This document shows positions 18,423 through 27,810 of a DNA stretch of 64,000 nucleotides, piece after piece. The first letter of the stretch is position 1, and each line of letters begins with the position of its first letter. Source of the stretch: Acidobacteriota bacterium (GTDB lineage: Bacteria > Acidobacteriota > Thermoanaerobaculia > UBA5066 > Gp7-AA6). The DNA lies in assembly GCA_027307335.1 (NCBI GenBank), contig DAHUXD010000031.1, forward strand, positions 1 to 64,000, in the 5' to 3' direction. The translations under genes were made by a program, and so were the position numbers. The notes under the pieces are model-generated. The model was not told the origin of the DNA. It was given only the letters and a program-made list of their open reading frames with translations, and ran no database searches.

Positions 18423-20062
18423 GCGCCCGCTCCCGCCGCGGGGTCGCGGCCGATCCAGCGGTTCCACTTGAACTTTCGGAAGGCGATCCAGGACATCCGC
18501 ACGAGGAGGAGCCCGTGGCTGACGAGCCGCACCTTGGAGACGCCGGCGGTGCGGCGCGCGTAGCGGACCGGCATGTCGACGATCGGGAGCCGGAGACGCG
18601 CGGCGCCGAACAGCAGGTCGAAGTCGCCGAACGGATCGAAGTCGCCGAAGTAGGCGCGTCCGGCGGCGAGGCGCTCGTAGTCGGAGCGGAAGAGCGCCTT
18701 GGTGCCGCAGAGCGTGTCCTTGATCGGCTGGCCGAGCAGCCACGTGAACGCGAGCGAGAACGCCTTGTTGCCGCAGAGGTTCAGAAACCGCATCGACTCC
18801 TGCTCCATCGGGTAGACGAGGCGCGAGCCGTTGACGAACCGGGCCCGCCCCTCGGCGAGGACGTCGACGAAGCGCGGCAGGTCCTCCGGCGCGACCGTCA
18901 GGTCCGCGTCGAGGATCATCACGACGTCGCCCTTCGCGGCCGCGAAGCCCTTGCGAACGGCGTCGCCCTTGCCCAGGCGCAGCATGCGGTCCGGGTCCTC
19001 GGCGGAGGCGCCGTCGGCGCCGCGCGGCGTCTGGTGGATCAGGCGGATGTCCCGGCGGCCGCGGTACCGCGCGATCACCTGCTCGATCTTCTCGACGGTG
19101 CCGTCCGTCGAGTGGCCGTCCACGAAGAGGATCTCGGTTGCGCTCCCCATCTCGGGCAGCCGCTCGACCGCCGCCTCCACGTTGCCCGCCTCGTTGCGGC
19201 ACGGGATCACGACCGAGACGCTCGGGAGGACTTGAGGACCGGGCGCTTCTTCTTTCGGCGCCCCGCCCCCGGTTCCCTCGGCCGGGTCGCCGACGCGGCG
19301 TTCCCCCGCCGCGATCGCGTACTGCACGAGGCAGAAGTGCTTCAGGACCGGCGTCCTCGGCGCGACCGCGTTCAAGACGCCGGACACGACGGGAATGCGC
19401 GCCGGCACGAGGAGCTCGCGGCCGCGCGCCGCGACGACCCAGCCCGAGAGCCGGAGCAGGTTCTCGAGGTCCTGCATGCCGAGCCAGTTCTGGTCGGGCT
19501 GCGGCATCTTCAGGCCGACCGCCTCGGCCGCGGACAGCATGCCCTGCCACAGGAAGTTGTGGTACGTGACGACGAGCCGGGTCCGCGCGTGGCACAGCGC
19601 GCGCAGCCCGCGCAGCGTCGCGTAGATGTCCTCCAGGTGGCCGACGAGGTCGCTTGCGACGATCGCGTCGAAGGTCCGGCCCGGCAGGGCGAGCGATTCC
19701 GCGTCGGCGGACTCGAAGCGGAGCTCGGGGTGGCGCTCTCTCGCGCGCGCCACCATCGCCGCGGAGAGATCGATCCCCAGGCTGCCCTCCGGGTCCGGCG
19801 CGAGCGCCGCGAGCAGGTCGCCGGTGCCGCAGCCGAGCTCGAGGACGCGGGCGCCCTTCGGGACGTGGCGGCGACAGAGCGCCGCGATCGCCCGGTGGTA
19901 GTGCGCGCTCCGTCCCCGCCAGCGGTCGCGCTCGGGCGCGAGCGCGTCGAAGTGGGCCCCGCGGCGGCGCCGTCTCTCTGCCGCCTCCTCCGCGACGCGC
20001 GGCGTGCCGGAGGAGCGCGGTGGTCGCAGATCGGTCTCCAGCATCGGTCGGGTGCCGACCAT
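18419..20062 (-). CDS. Fusion: SAM methyltransferase + GT2 glycosyltransferase
   Basis: A 547-residue protein starting at ATG 20062 (an alternative ATG at 20044). Residues about 45-250 are a class I methyltransferase: [15 protein letters not shown] (SAM loop), [27 protein letters not shown] linker around residues 250-275 contains one copy of the ~70-bp repeat described separately. From about residue 281 a GT2 domain follows: [36 protein letters not shown] (metal site), VNGSRLVYP and [10 protein letters not shown]. It lacks clear membrane helices. Domain order is opposite to the GT2-methyltransferase fusion at 8942. It heads a leftward set with gmd and fcl. Likely role: lipid-linked sugar synthesis plus a methylation in the same glycan pathway. 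Confidence 0.85.
   Translation of the reverse strand: MVGTRPMLETDLRPPRSSGTPRVAEEAAERRRRRGAHFDALAPERDRWRGRSAHYHRAIAALCRRHVPKGARVLELGCGTGDLLAALAPDPEGSLGIDLSAAMVARARERHPELRFESADAESLALPGRTFDAIVASDLVGHLEDIYATLRGLRALCHARTRLVVTYHNFLWQGMLSAAEAVGLKMPQPDQNWLGMQDLENLLRLSGWVVAARGRELLVPARIPVVSGVLNAVAPRTPVLKHFCLVQYAIAAGERRVGDPAEGTGGGAPKEEAPGPQVLPSVSVVIPCRNEAGNVEAAVERLPEMGSATEILFVDGHSTDGTVEKIEQVIARYRGRRDIRLIHQTPRGADGASAEDPDRMLRLGKGDAVRKGFAAAKGDVVMILDADLTVAPEDLPRFVDVLAEGRARFVNGSRLVYPMEQESMRFLNLCGNKAFSLAFTWLLGQPIKDTLCGTKALFRSDYERLAAGRAYFGDFDPFGDFDLLFGAARLRLPIVDMPVRYARRTAGVSKVRLVSHGLLLVRMSWIAFRKFKWNRWIGRDPAAGAGA
19245..19313 (-). repeat. ~70-bp interspersed repeat, copy A (inside methyltransferase-GT2 gene)
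   Basis: On the minus strand the copy begins CGCGGCGGGGGAACGCCGCG and ends with a purine-rich GCCGAAAGAAGAAGCG tail. It aligns without gaps to copies B (25190-25258) and C (26700-26768); by hand about 49 of 62 columns match copy B, and the 22-base end is nearly invariant. It lies in the inter-domain linker and is translated as [13 protein letters not shown] followed by a Gly-rich and charged stretch. It does not interrupt the frame. Confidence 0.75.
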
Positions 20063-20100
20063 GATCGCACCAAGAGGCTGCTGACGGTAGACTTAGGTCA

Positions 20101-22584
20101 ATGTCCCGGCGGCTGCGAGCGCGATTGGCCGGCTTCGCCGTGGCCGTCGCTCTCGCGCTCCCGCTGCTCCCCGAGATCGTCGGCTCCCGCCGTCTCGTGT
20201 TCCGCGACGCGCAGATCACGCACTGGCCCTGGCGCCGCGAAGCGGTGCGCGCGCTCGCGGCCGACCGCGTGCCGTTCGTCAATGCGTCGGCCTCCGGGGG
20301 CGAGCCGCTCCTCGCCAACCCGAACGCGGTGCTCCTCTACCCGTCGTTCTGGTTCGAGAAGGTGCTGCCGGCGAACGCCGCGTTCAACCTCCACTACCTC
20401 GCGCACGTGCTGTGGGCCTTTCTCGGCGCGCGCGTCCTCGCCCGCCGGCTCGGCCTCGGCGAGAATGCGGCGCTCTTCTCCGGCGTCGCCTACGGCTTCT
20501 CGGGGTCGATGCTGTCGTACGGGTCGGCGTTCATGAACTCGAGCGCCGCGGCGGCGTGGCTCCCCTGGTGCGGGGCCGCGTTCGCGGACCTCGGGGCGGC
20601 GCGGCGGCCGCGGGAGACGGTGCGCGCGGCGGCGGCGACGGGTCTCGCTCTCGGACTGCAGCTCCTCGCCGGCGAGCCGGCGATCACGCTCATGACGCTC
20701 GTTCTCGGCGCGGGGCTGCTCGCCGCCGCCGCGGCCGTCCGTCCTCCCGGCCGGCGGGCGCGCGCTCTCGGCGCCTCCGCGCTCGGCGCCGCCGGGGCCG
20801 GCGCGGTCGGACTCGGCATCGCGGCGCCGCTGCTCCTGCCGCTCTCCGCGGTCTTCCCGCTGACCTACCGGGGACAGCACCTCTACTCGGAAAAGGCCTT
20901 CGGCGCCGCCGCCTTCACCGCGAGCCGGTCGATCGAGTGGCTGCTCCCCCGCTTCGGCGGCAGCCCCGACATCATCGGCGGAGGCGCGAACTGGCTGCGC
21001 TCCTTCGCGCAGCAGGACTTCGTCTACCTCTGGTGCGTGACGCTCGGGGTCGTGCCGCTGTTCGTCCTCGCCCTGGCCGGGGTGCGCCGCGGATTCTGGG
21101 ACCGTCGCGCCGTGGCGCTCGCGGTCGCGGCGCTCGTCGCGCTGCTCCTCGCGTTCGGCTTCGCGCTGCCGTTCTACCGCCTCCTCTACGCGGTCGGCGC
21201 GCTCCGCAAGCTCCGCTATCCGATCAAGTTCTACCTGCTGACGACCATCCTCGCCGCGCTCCTCTCGGGCCTCGCCGCGGAAGCCCTCGCACGGCGCCGT
21301 CCCGGGCGGCGCGAGGCGGCGGTGCTCGTCCTCGGACTCGCGGCCTTTGCCTCGGCCTGGATCGCGGCGGCCCCGGGCGGCGCGCTCGAACGCTGGGCGG
21401 CGCCGCTCGCCGCGAAGGTGTCGGATGATCCGGCGGCGTTCGTCGCGGTCTTCCGCGGGCTGGTCCGCGGCGACGCGCTCGTGGGCGCCGTCGTGGCGGT
21501 GCTCGCCGGCCTCGTGCTCCGGACCGGGCCGCGGCGCGAGCCCTCCGTCCTCCTCGCCGCGCTCGCGCTCGCGGCGTCCTTCTGGTGGGGGCTGCCCCTC
21601 TTCGTAACCGCCGATGCCCGGGACCTCGACCGCGCTCCGGCGCTCGCGCGCCGCCTCGAGGCGCCCGGCCGCCTCTACGTCTCCGCGAACCTGCCGCGCT
21701 TCGAGCCGGCCGCCCTCCGCGCGGCCGGCGGCGACCTGCCGCGGACGGGACGCCTCGCGCGCGTCCTCGTCGAGCAGCTCGTGCCCGCGACCGGCGCGCC
21801 CTTCGGCGTGCGCTACCTCTTCGAGACCGATCCCGACGGCTCGTACGGCTGGTTCAACCGGATCGCGAGCGAGGCGGCCAGCGCGGCGCCGCCGCTCGAG
21901 CGGGACCGGCTCCTCGTCGCGTTCGGCGCGCGCTGGGCGCTCGCGGTCGAGGGCGAGGAGCATCCGCTCTTCCGCCCGGTCACCGGCGTCGAGGTCGCGG
22001 GCAAGCGGCTCGTTCTCTCCGAGACCGCCGATCCCGTGCCGGAGCTGCGCTGGGCGTCCCGCGCCTGGCGGCGCCCGGGCCTCTCGCCCACGATCGAGCT
22101 CGTGCGCTCCGCGGCATTCGACCCGCGGCGCGACGTCGCGCTGCCGGGGCGGGACGCGCTCGATCCCGCCGGACGCGGGTCCTCGGCGACGCTCTCCGAT
22201 GCCGCGATCGAGGCGGACCGAACCACCGCCGTCGTCGAGGCGGACGGCGATGGACACGTCGTGTTCTCGCGCACGTTCTTTCCGGCGTGGAGAGCGCGCG
22301 TGGACGGCGCCGCGGCGCCCGTGCTCGTCGCGAACGCCCGCGACCTCGCGGTCGCGGTGCCCGCCGGACGCCATCGCGTGGAGCTCCGCTACGATCCCGC
22401 TCCATTCCGCGCCGGAGTCGCCCTGCAGGGCGCCGCATTCCTCGTCGCGCTGGGCGCCGCCGTCGCGGCCCGCGGCGGGCGCTCAGGACGGCGAGAGCAG
22501 GCCCAGGTGCACGAGGAGGCGCAGGTAGATGTCGGGCCGGCAGCCGTTCAGCGGGATCACGCCCCAGGCGTAGTAGACCGCTAG
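20101..22584 (+). CDS. YfhO-family membrane protein, third copy
   Basis: An 827-codon frame starting at ATG 20101. The opening has a membrane anchor, [17 protein letters not shown] and [19 protein letters not shown], corresponding to the GRDL..GGRP..NPNxG..YP landmarks of the two YfhO proteins at 1766 and 4057. About twelve helices follow, and the C-terminal domain carries [15 protein letters not shown] and [14 protein letters not shown] before the final helix. The conserved protein appears to end near codon 797; the last 30 or so codons are basic, low-complexity and antisense to the end of the convergent gene at 22483. Same inferred role as its paralogues: lipid-linked sugar transfer outside the inner membrane. 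Divergent from the gene at 20062 across only 38 bp. Confidence 0.75.
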   Translation: MSRRLRARLAGFAVAVALALPLLPEIVGSRRLVFRDAQITHWPWRREAVRALAADRVPFVNASASGGEPLLANPNAVLLYPSFWFEKVLPANAAFNLHYLAHVLWAFLGARVLARRLGLGENAALFSGVAYGFSGSMLSYGSAFMNSSAAAAWLPWCGAAFADLGAARRPRETVRAAAATGLALGLQLLAGEPAITLMTLVLGAGLLAAAAAVRPPGRRARALGASALGAAGAGAVGLGIAAPLLLPLSAVFPLTYRGQHLYSEKAFGAAAFTASRSIEWLLPRFGGSPDIIGGGANWLRSFAQQDFVYLWCVTLGVVPLFVLALAGVRRGFWDRRAVALAVAALVALLLAFGFALPFYRLLYAVGALRKLRYPIKFYLLTTILAALLSGLAAEALARRRPGRREAAVLVLGLAAFASAWIAAAPGGALERWAAPLAAKVSDDPAAFVAVFRGLVRGDALVGAVVAVLAGLVLRTGPRREPSVLLAALALAASFWWGLPLFVTADARDLDRAPALARRLEAPGRLYVSANLPRFEPAALRAAGGDLPRTGRLARVLVEQLVPATGAPFGVRYLFETDPDGSYGWFNRIASEAASAAPPLERDRLLVAFGARWALAVEGEEHPLFRPVTGVEVAGKRLVLSETADPVPELRWASRAWRRPGLSPTIELVRSAAFDPRRDVALPGRDALDPAGRGSSATLSDAAIEADRTTAVVEADGDGHVVFSRTFFPAWRARVDGAAAPVLVANARDLAVAVPAGRHRVELRYDPAPFRAGVALQGAAFLVALGAAVAARGGRSGRREQAQVHEEAQVDVGPAAVQRDHAPGVVDR

Positions 22585-23592
22585 CACGGCGTAGAACGGG
22601 AAGATCCAGCGGAACGCCTTCGTGTCGATCGCGTCCCGGAAGCCGACGATCAGCGCGAACGGCGCCATCGAGAGGAAGTAGCGGCTCCAGTCCTCCGTCG
22701 ACAGGCAGAGGTGGAGCGCGAGCTCGAAGAGGCAGTAGGAGAAGAGCACCGGGTACGGGCGCAGCCGGAACGTGCCGACCGCGTACACCAGCGCGAGCAG
22801 AATGTGGAACTCGACCTGGTGGTACAGGCCCTTCGAGAACAGGACCGGCAGGAAGCCGAAGGGCAGGAATCGCGCGAGCTTCTCGCCGTGCGGCGTGAAG
22901 TACGCGAAGAAGTCGCCGAACCGCACCGCGCAGAAAAGGAAATAGGCGAACAGGCCCGCCGGGATCAGCAGGAGCCACGGAATCGACCGCCAGCGCCGCC
23001 GCGCGAGGAGGACGACGCCGAAGGCCGGCGCGAGCATGAGCCCCGAGATCCGCGTCAGCGCCGCGGCGGCGCCCGCGAGCGAGGCGCGGCCCACCCGCGA
23101 GGTCTCGAAGAAGTACACGGCCCCGATCGTCGCCGCGATGTAGACGGACTCGGTCGCGCCGGTCGAGCGATAGAGGAGCCAGCGCGGCGGCAGAAAGAGG
23201 AACACGAGCGACAGGAAGCCGGGCGACTCGAGCCGCCACACGTCGCGGGCCAGCCGGTAGAAGAGAAGCACCGCGGCCGTGGAAGCCAGCACCGAAACGA
23301 GCAGGAGCGCCCGCTCGTAGCCGGCGAAGGCGAAGGCGCGGACGAGCAGCGGATACACGGGCAGGTAGCTCGCGAAGAACCGCACGTCGTAGACGTAGGC
23401 GAGGAGCGGGTTGTCCGGTCCGATCCGGTAGAGCGTCCGGGCGACCGTCAGGTAGTTCGGCCCGTCCCAGAAGCGGTAGACGGGCGCCATGTTCGAGAGA
23501 AACGGCAGGTAGACGAGAAAGGACCCGCCGACGGACGCGAGCGCGAGCCAGAGCTCGGGACGGACCCCGGCGCGCGCCTTCACGTCTTTCAT
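22483..23592 (-). CDS. GT-C membrane glycosyltransferase (PIG-V/GT39-like)
   Basis: A 369-residue polytopic protein, start ATG 23592 sharing one base with the upstream TAA (TAATG). The first periplasmic loop contains RFWDGPNYLTVAR, a WDGxxY catalytic-type loop as in PIG-V-like mannosyltransferases, and the short stretch LPVYPLLVRAFAFAGYERAL; further on are LYRSTGATES and HLCLSTEDWSRYFLSMAPF. It is the last gene in the leftward unit beginning at wzm (32910), so it probably acts with the arn enzymes and the two GT-C proteins before it. Donor and acceptor are unknown. It overlaps the end of the convergent YfhO frame by about 100 bp. Confidence 0.7.
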   Translation of the reverse strand: MKDVKARAGVRPELWLALASVGGSFLVYLPFLSNMAPVYRFWDGPNYLTVARTLYRIGPDNPLLAYVYDVRFFASYLPVYPLLVRAFAFAGYERALLLVSVLASTAAVLLFYRLARDVWRLESPGFLSLVFLFLPPRWLLYRSTGATESVYIAATIGAVYFFETSRVGRASLAGAAAALTRISGLMLAPAFGVVLLARRRWRSIPWLLLIPAGLFAYFLFCAVRFGDFFAYFTPHGEKLARFLPFGFLPVLFSKGLYHQVEFHILLALVYAVGTFRLRPYPVLFSYCLFELALHLCLSTEDWSRYFLSMAPFALIVGFRDAIDTKAFRWIFPFYAVLAVYYAWGVIPLNGCRPDIYLRLLVHLGLLSPS

Positions 23593-24659
23593 TATGCCGG
23601 AGCGGCGGCCCGCTCCCGCTCGAGGCGCCGCACCTCGAGCGCGAGCCACAGGAGCAGGCTCCACCAGACGCCGTGCCAGCCGGGCAGGTGCGTCAGCGGG
23701 AGATTCAGCCCGTCGGGCGAGCCGAGATAAAAAGCGGACACGGCGAGCGTGTAGACGACGAACCCCGCGCCGCCGGCGAGCGCGCCGAGCGCGATCGGCC
23801 ACACGAAGTAGTACTCCGCGATCCCGGGGAGCGCGAGGAGCGTCACGAGCGAGAGCAGGAGGCACGCCCGCGGGAGCGCGACGCCGCGGAGGAGGACGAG
23901 CGCGGTCACGACCGCGGCGGCGAAGACGGCGGCCGGCAGCCACGCCGGAGCGCCCGGGATCCGGGCGAGCATCGCGGTGCCGTAGTCCTCGGCGAGGCTG
24001 CGGTAACCGAGCACGTGGTCGCGGATCCCCGTCCACTGTCGCGCGTACGGCAGGAAGGAGGCGGCGAACACCGCGTAGGGCACGAGGACCCCGAGCGGCC
24101 CGATCCCGCCGGGCTCCCGCTTCCGGAGGAACAGCGGCGGGTAGAACGCGGTGACGTGCTTGACCAGGAGCGAGGCGGAGAGCGCCGCGACGGTCGCACC
24201 TCGGCCGCCGGCGGGCCGTCCCGCGGCCCACACCGCGAGCAGGAGGAAGAGGATGGCCAGCCCGTCGAACTGCAGGTGGAAGCTCGAGACGAAGATCGCG
24301 ACCGGGTTCGCGAAGAAGAGGAGCGCGGCTGCGGTCCCGCGCCGGCCGCCGCCGGCGAGACGGTGGAGGAGCAGCGCGGTCGCCGCGTCGACCGCGAGGA
24401 GAAACGCGCCGAGGACCTGCGGGAACGGGAGATTCGCGCGCCAGGCGGCCGTGTCCAGGCCGAGCAGGACGTGCGCCCAGACGGGCGAGTAGTTGTAGCG
24501 GAGGGTGTCGAGGTAGAGGCGGCCGCCGCGGCGCAGGATCTCGACCGCCGTCGCGAACGACTCCAGGTCGTAGTTCGTCGTCACGCGCAGGAGCAGCGCG
24601 ATCCTCAGCGCGAGCGCCGCGAGGAACGCGGCCGCGAAGAGAATCGTCCGGCGCGTCAG
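23592..24659 (-). CDS. GT-C-like polytopic membrane protein, second of a paralogous pair
   Basis: About 355 residues. Motifs shared with the genes at 24656 and 7785: LRYNYSPVWAHVL, ALLFFANPVAIFVSS, QFDGLAILFLLLA, SLLVKHVTAFYPPLF, YAVFAASFLPY and YYFVWPIALGALAGGAG. Between TM1 and TM2 is TTNYDLESFA with the likely catalytic Asp. The start is unclear: the reading frame has no ATG/GTG/TTG near the expected N-terminus; a CTG at 24659 forms CTGA with the upstream stop and fits the coupling pattern of the neighbours, so I take it as a non-canonical start. A GTG about 25 codons on would cut off the first helix. Candidate ArnT-like transferase because it is in the arn unit, but it lacks recognisable ArnT-specific sequence. 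Confidence 0.65.
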   Translation of the reverse strand: MTRRTILFAAAFLAALALRIALLLRVTTNYDLESFATAVEILRRGGRLYLDTLRYNYSPVWAHVLLGLDTAAWRANLPFPQVLGAFLLAVDAATALLLHRLAGGGRRGTAAALLFFANPVAIFVSSFHLQFDGLAILFLLLAVWAAGRPAGGRGATVAALSASLLVKHVTAFYPPLFLRKREPGGIGPLGVLVPYAVFAASFLPYARQWTGIRDHVLGYRSLAEDYGTAMLARIPGAPAWLPAAVFAAAVVTALVLLRGVALPRACLLLSLVTLLALPGIAEYYFVWPIALGALAGGAGFVVYTLAVSAFYLGSPDGLNLPLTHLPGWHGVWWSLLLWLALEVRRLERERAAAPA

Positions 24660-25798
24660 GCGAAATCCCGCGCGCGGTCGGAGTGAGAGCCGCGCCGCGC
24701 CTCGAGCAGCAGCCACAGAAGGGCCGCCCACCACACGCCGTACCAGCCCGGAAGATGCGCGAGCGACGGCGCGAGCCCCGAGATGGCGACGAGCGCCGCC
24801 GTCGCCACGACGGTGTAGACGGCGTAGCCCGCGCCCGGGAAGAGCGCGCCGAGGGCGATCGGCCAGACGAAGTACTGGCGGCCGATGCCCGGCAGAAACA
24901 CGAGCGTGACGAGGAAGAGAAGAAGGCTCGCGCGCGCGGTCTCGATCCGCCGCCGCAGGAGAACGACGACGGCCCCGAGCGCCGCCGCGACGAAGAGGAC
25001 GCGGGGCACCCAGAACGGCACGCCCGGGACGAGGAGCAGCGCGTCCGTCCCGTAGAGGCCGCCGAGGCCGCCGTAGAGCAGGACGTTGCGGCGGATCGCG
25101 GGCCACGCGCCGAGGAACGGGAGGAACGAGACGGCGAAGACGGCGTAGACCGCCGCGACGGCGGCCGCCGGGAGCCCGCGCCGGCGGGGGTCTTCTCCTT
25201 CGGCCACCGGCCCTCGATTCTCTCGCCCCGGCTGCCGACGCGGCGTTCTCCCGCGGCGGGTGCGCACGAACAGGAGCGGGTGGAACGCCGCCACGTGCTT
25301 CACCAGCAGCGACCCCGCGAGCGCCGCCGTCACGCTCCCGGTGCCGAGCGGCTCGCGGCGAAACGCGAGAAGCGCGGCGAGCAGGAGGAGGAGGGCCAGG
25401 CCGTCGAACGCGCGGTGGTGGCTCGACACGAGGATCGAGACGGGGTTCGCGAAGAAGAGGAGCGCGGCACGCGCGCCGGCCGACCCGCCGCCGCCGAGCC
25501 GCCAGAGAACGGCCGCCGCCGCCACGTCGCTCGCGAAGAGAAGGGCCCCGACGGCCGTCGCGAGCGAGACGCCGGCGGCGTCGGCGACGCGTCGGAGACC
25601 GACGAGGACCCCGGCCCAGACCGGCGAATAGTTGTAGCGATCGGTCGACCAGGGATCGCCGCCCCCGCGCACGGTCCGCGCCACCTCTTCGTACGAAGCC
25701 GTGTCGTAGTTGCCGGAAAAGCCCGAGAAGAACGCGACGCGAAGCGCGAGCGCCGCGACGAAGCCGATCGACAGGGCGAGGCGCTCCGCGCTACCCAT
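24656..25798 (-). CDS. GT-C-like polytopic membrane protein with in-frame repeat insertion
   Basis: A 380-residue protein starting at ATG 25798, directly abutting the arnD stop. It shares DRYNYSPVWAGVL, ALLFFANPVSILVSS, AFDGLALLLLL, SLLVKHVAAFHPLLFVR, YAVFAVSFLPF and YFVWPIALGALFPGAGY with its neighbours at 23592 and 7785. Relative to those two, it has about 25 extra residues between FVRTRR and GLPAAAV (TPRRQPGRENRG.. segment), exactly where copy B of the ~70-bp repeat lies. The insertion falls in a cytosolic loop and keeps the frame. Likely a lipid-linked sugar transferase acting with the arn enzymes; an ArnT-like role is a guess from position. Confidence 0.7.
   Translation of the reverse strand: MGSAERLALSIGFVAALALRVAFFSGFSGNYDTASYEEVARTVRGGGDPWSTDRYNYSPVWAGVLVGLRRVADAAGVSLATAVGALLFASDVAAAAVLWRLGGGGSAGARAALLFFANPVSILVSSHHRAFDGLALLLLLAALLAFRREPLGTGSVTAALAGSLLVKHVAAFHPLLFVRTRRGRTPRRQPGRENRGPVAEGEDPRRRGLPAAAVAAVYAVFAVSFLPFLGAWPAIRRNVLLYGGLGGLYGTDALLLVPGVPFWVPRVLFVAAALGAVVVLLRRRIETARASLLLFLVTLVFLPGIGRQYFVWPIALGALFPGAGYAVYTVVATAALVAISGLAPSLAHLPGWYGVWWAALLWLLLEARRGSHSDRARDFA
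25190..25258 (-). repeat. ~70-bp interspersed repeat, copy B (inside GT-C gene)
   Basis: On the minus strand it begins CGCCGCGGGAGAACGCCGCG and ends near GGAGAAGAC. It is absent from the equivalent position in both paralogous genes (7785 and 23592), which shows it is an insertion. It is read in a different frame (GRTPRRQPGREN) from copies A and C (AAGERRV), so what is conserved is the DNA or RNA, not the peptide. Confidence 0.75.
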
Positions 25799-26788
25799 CT
25801 ACGCGGCGGCCTCGAGCCAGCCGGTCGCCACCTCGCCCGCGCGCCCCGGCAACCGGGTCCAGGCCACCGTCCGCGCGGGGATCCGCTCGCGGTGCTCCAG
25901 CGCCTCCCGGGCGAGATCGGCGAGCGTCGGGAAGCCGACGCCGTCGGCGCGCCAGTCGTCGAGGATCCCCTCGAAGAGGGCCGCCTTCGAGCGGCCCTCG
26001 ACCTCCGTGTGCACGGTGTGCACCTCCGTGCCGCGCACCGCGCCGCGGTAATGCGCGCGCTGCGCCGCGTCGCCGAGGAGCGACGGCCACGCGAGCGTCT
26101 CGTCGAGCGTCGGCAGCGTCGTCGGGATCTCGAGCGTCGGCAGCGTGCGCTCCTCCCCCCTCGGGAAGAAGGGCGCCCCGCCCCGCGTGTCCGACGTGTG
26201 AAGGAGGGACCGCTCCGACTCCACCTCGAGCGAGCGCGCGTCCGCGGCCCAGCCGGGCGCCGCGCTCGAGCGGGCCGGCACGCCGAAGATCCGCAGGTAC
26301 TCGGCATGCGCGGCGCCGTATTCGCGCGCGATCTCCTCGCGCGGCATCGACCTCAGCCGGTCGTGCCAGCCGACGTGGTCCCAGCCGTGGACGCCCGTGT
26401 CGTGACCGGCCCGCGCGGCGGCGCGCAGGACCTCGGCGGCGCGCGCGCCGATCATCGGCGCCGGCAGGAGCGTGCCGTAGAGCATCGTCTTCCAGCCGTA
26501 GAGCGACGGCGCGCGCGACCGGATCATCTTGGCGAGGAAGCCGCGCTGCGTGAAGACGCGCCGGACCGCCACGCCCGAGCGGTCGGGTCCCAGCGTGAAG
26601 TAGAAGGTCGCGCGGATGCCGCGCGCCGCGAAGATCTCGAGGAGACGCGGCACGCCCTCGAGGGTGCCCTCCAGCGTGTCGCAGTCGACCTTGAGGGCGA
26701 CCCTTTTCTTCGAAGCCGGGCCCTCACTTTGCTCGGCCCCGTCTTCGACGCGGCGTTCCCCCGCCGCGGCGACCCGACGCGCGGTCAC
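25799..26788 (-). CDS. arnD: ArnD-like 4-deoxy-4-formamido-L-arabinose-phosphoundecaprenol deformylase
   Basis: A 329-residue polysaccharide-deacetylase-family protein. Start GTG 26788 overlaps the stop of the decarboxylase gene (GTGA). Core motifs match Arn[21 protein letters not shown] (Asp pair of the NodB site), [24 protein letters not shown]-type [33 protein letters not shown] (His ligands) and [11 protein letters not shown]. It removes the formyl group from undecaprenyl-phosphate-L-Ara4FN so that free L-Ara4N can be transferred. The first roughly 30 residues, before RVALKVDCD where ArnD proteins normally begin, are encoded by copy C of the ~70-bp repeat; they are an extra N-terminal tail. 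It directly follows arnB, arnC and the two arnA-like genes, which fixes the function. Confidence 0.92.
   Translation of the reverse strand: MTARRVAAAGERRVEDGAEQSEGPASKKRVALKVDCDTLEGTLEGVPRLLEIFAARGIRATFYFTLGPDRSGVAVRRVFTQRGFLAKMIRSRAPSLYGWKTMLYGTLLPAPMIGARAAEVLRAAARAGHDTGVHGWDHVGWHDRLRSMPREEIAREYGAAHAEYLRIFGVPARSSAAPGWAADARSLEVESERSLLHTSDTRGGAPFFPRGEERTLPTLEIPTTLPTLDETLAWPSLLGDAAQRAHYRGAVRGTEVHTVHTEVEGRSKAALFEGILDDWRADGVGFPTLADLAREALEHRERIPARTVAWTRLPGRAGEVATGWLEAAA
26700..26768 (-). repeat. ~70-bp interspersed repeat, copy C (5' end of arnD)
   Basis: On the minus strand it begins CGCGGCGGGGGAACGCCGCG and ends in a purine-rich TTCGAAGAAAAGGG. Its 22-base end is identical to that of copy A. 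It is translated as [17 protein letters not shown], giving arnD an N-terminal extension in the same frame as copy A. Confidence 0.75.
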
Positions 26789-27810
26789 GGGGCGGGCCGT
26801 CGGCTCTTCAGGTAGAAGTCGAGCGTCCGCCGGATGCCCTCCTCGAGCGACACCTTCGGCTCCCAGGCGAGGAGCCGGCGCGCACGGCGGATCGACGGCA
26901 CGCGCGTCAGGATGTCCTGGTACCCGGCGCCGTAGTAGTCGCCGGAGGCGACCTCGACGATGCGCGCCCGGCGGGCGTGGTCCTCGAAGCCGGGATAGGC
27001 GCCGACGCCCGCGATCATCCGCTCGGCGAGCTCCCGGATCGAGAGGTCGTTGGCGGGGTTGCCGATGTTGAAGATGCCGCCGTCGGCGGACCCGTCGCGG
27101 TTCTCCAGAATCGCCATCAGTGCATCGATGCCGTCGGAGATGTACGTGAACGAGCGCCGCTGCGTGCCGCCGTCGACGAGCTTGATGCGCTCGCCGTACA
27201 GGATGTTGTGGAGGAACTGTGTCAGCACGCGGCTGGAGCCCTCCTTCGGCGAGTCGATGTCGTCCAGATGCGGGCCGAACCAGTTGAACGGGCGGAAGAG
27301 CGTGAAGTGGAGCCCGCGCTCGCCGTAGGCCCAGATGACGCGGTCGAGGAGCTGCTTGCTGCACGAGTAGATCCAGCGCTGCTTCGCGATCGGCCCGTAG
27401 ACCAGCGGCGAGGTGTCCTCGTCGAACTCGGCGTCCGGGCACATGCCGTAGACCTCGGACGTCGACGGGAAGACGACGCGCTTCTTGTAGCGCACCGCCT
27501 GCTTGACGATGCGCAGGTTCTCCTCGAAGTCGAGCTCGAAGACCGCGAGGGGCTCCTTCACGTACGCCGCCGGCGTCGCGATCGCGACGAGAGGCAGCAC
27601 CACGTCGCACTTCTTGACCTGGTACTCGATCCACTCCTTGTTGATCGCGATGTCGCCCTCGAGATACGTGAAGCGCGGGTTGTCGAGAAACGGCGCGATC
27701 TTGTCCGAGCCGATGTCGAGGCCGGAGACGTGCCAGTCGGTCGTCTGCAGGATGCGCTCGGTCAGCGCGTTGCCGATGAACCCGTTGACGCCGAGGATCA
27801 GGACCCGCAT
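26785..27810 (-). CDS. arnA: UDP-glucuronate C4 oxidase/decarboxylase, ArnA C-terminal-domain type
   Basis: A 341-residue extended SDR corresponding to the C-terminal half of Escherichia coli ArnA but encoded separately. NAD-binding loop [16 protein letters not shown] at the N-terminus; [10 protein letters not shown] near 115-124; [20 protein letters not shown] with catalytic Tyr148 and Lys152; [20 protein letters not shown] and the SSR segment that carries the decarboxylation arginine. It oxidises UDP-glucuronate at C4 and decarboxylates it to UDP-4-keto-pentose (UDP-L-Ara4O), substrate of ArnB. It shares one base with the upstream formyltransferase gene (TGATG), so the two ArnA activities are made as separate, coupled proteins. 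Confidence 0.95.
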   Translation of the reverse strand: MRVLILGVNGFIGNALTERILQTTDWHVSGLDIGSDKIAPFLDNPRFTYLEGDIAINKEWIEYQVKKCDVVLPLVAIATPAAYVKEPLAVFELDFEENLRIVKQAVRYKKRVVFPSTSEVYGMCPDAEFDEDTSPLVYGPIAKQRWIYSCSKQLLDRVIWAYGERGLHFTLFRPFNWFGPHLDDIDSPKEGSSRVLTQFLHNILYGERIKLVDGGTQRRSFTYISDGIDALMAILENRDGSADGGIFNIGNPANDLSIRELAERMIAGVGAYPGFEDHARRARIVEVASGDYYGAGYQDILTRVPSIRRARRLLAWEPKVSLEEGIRRTLDFYLKSRRPAP

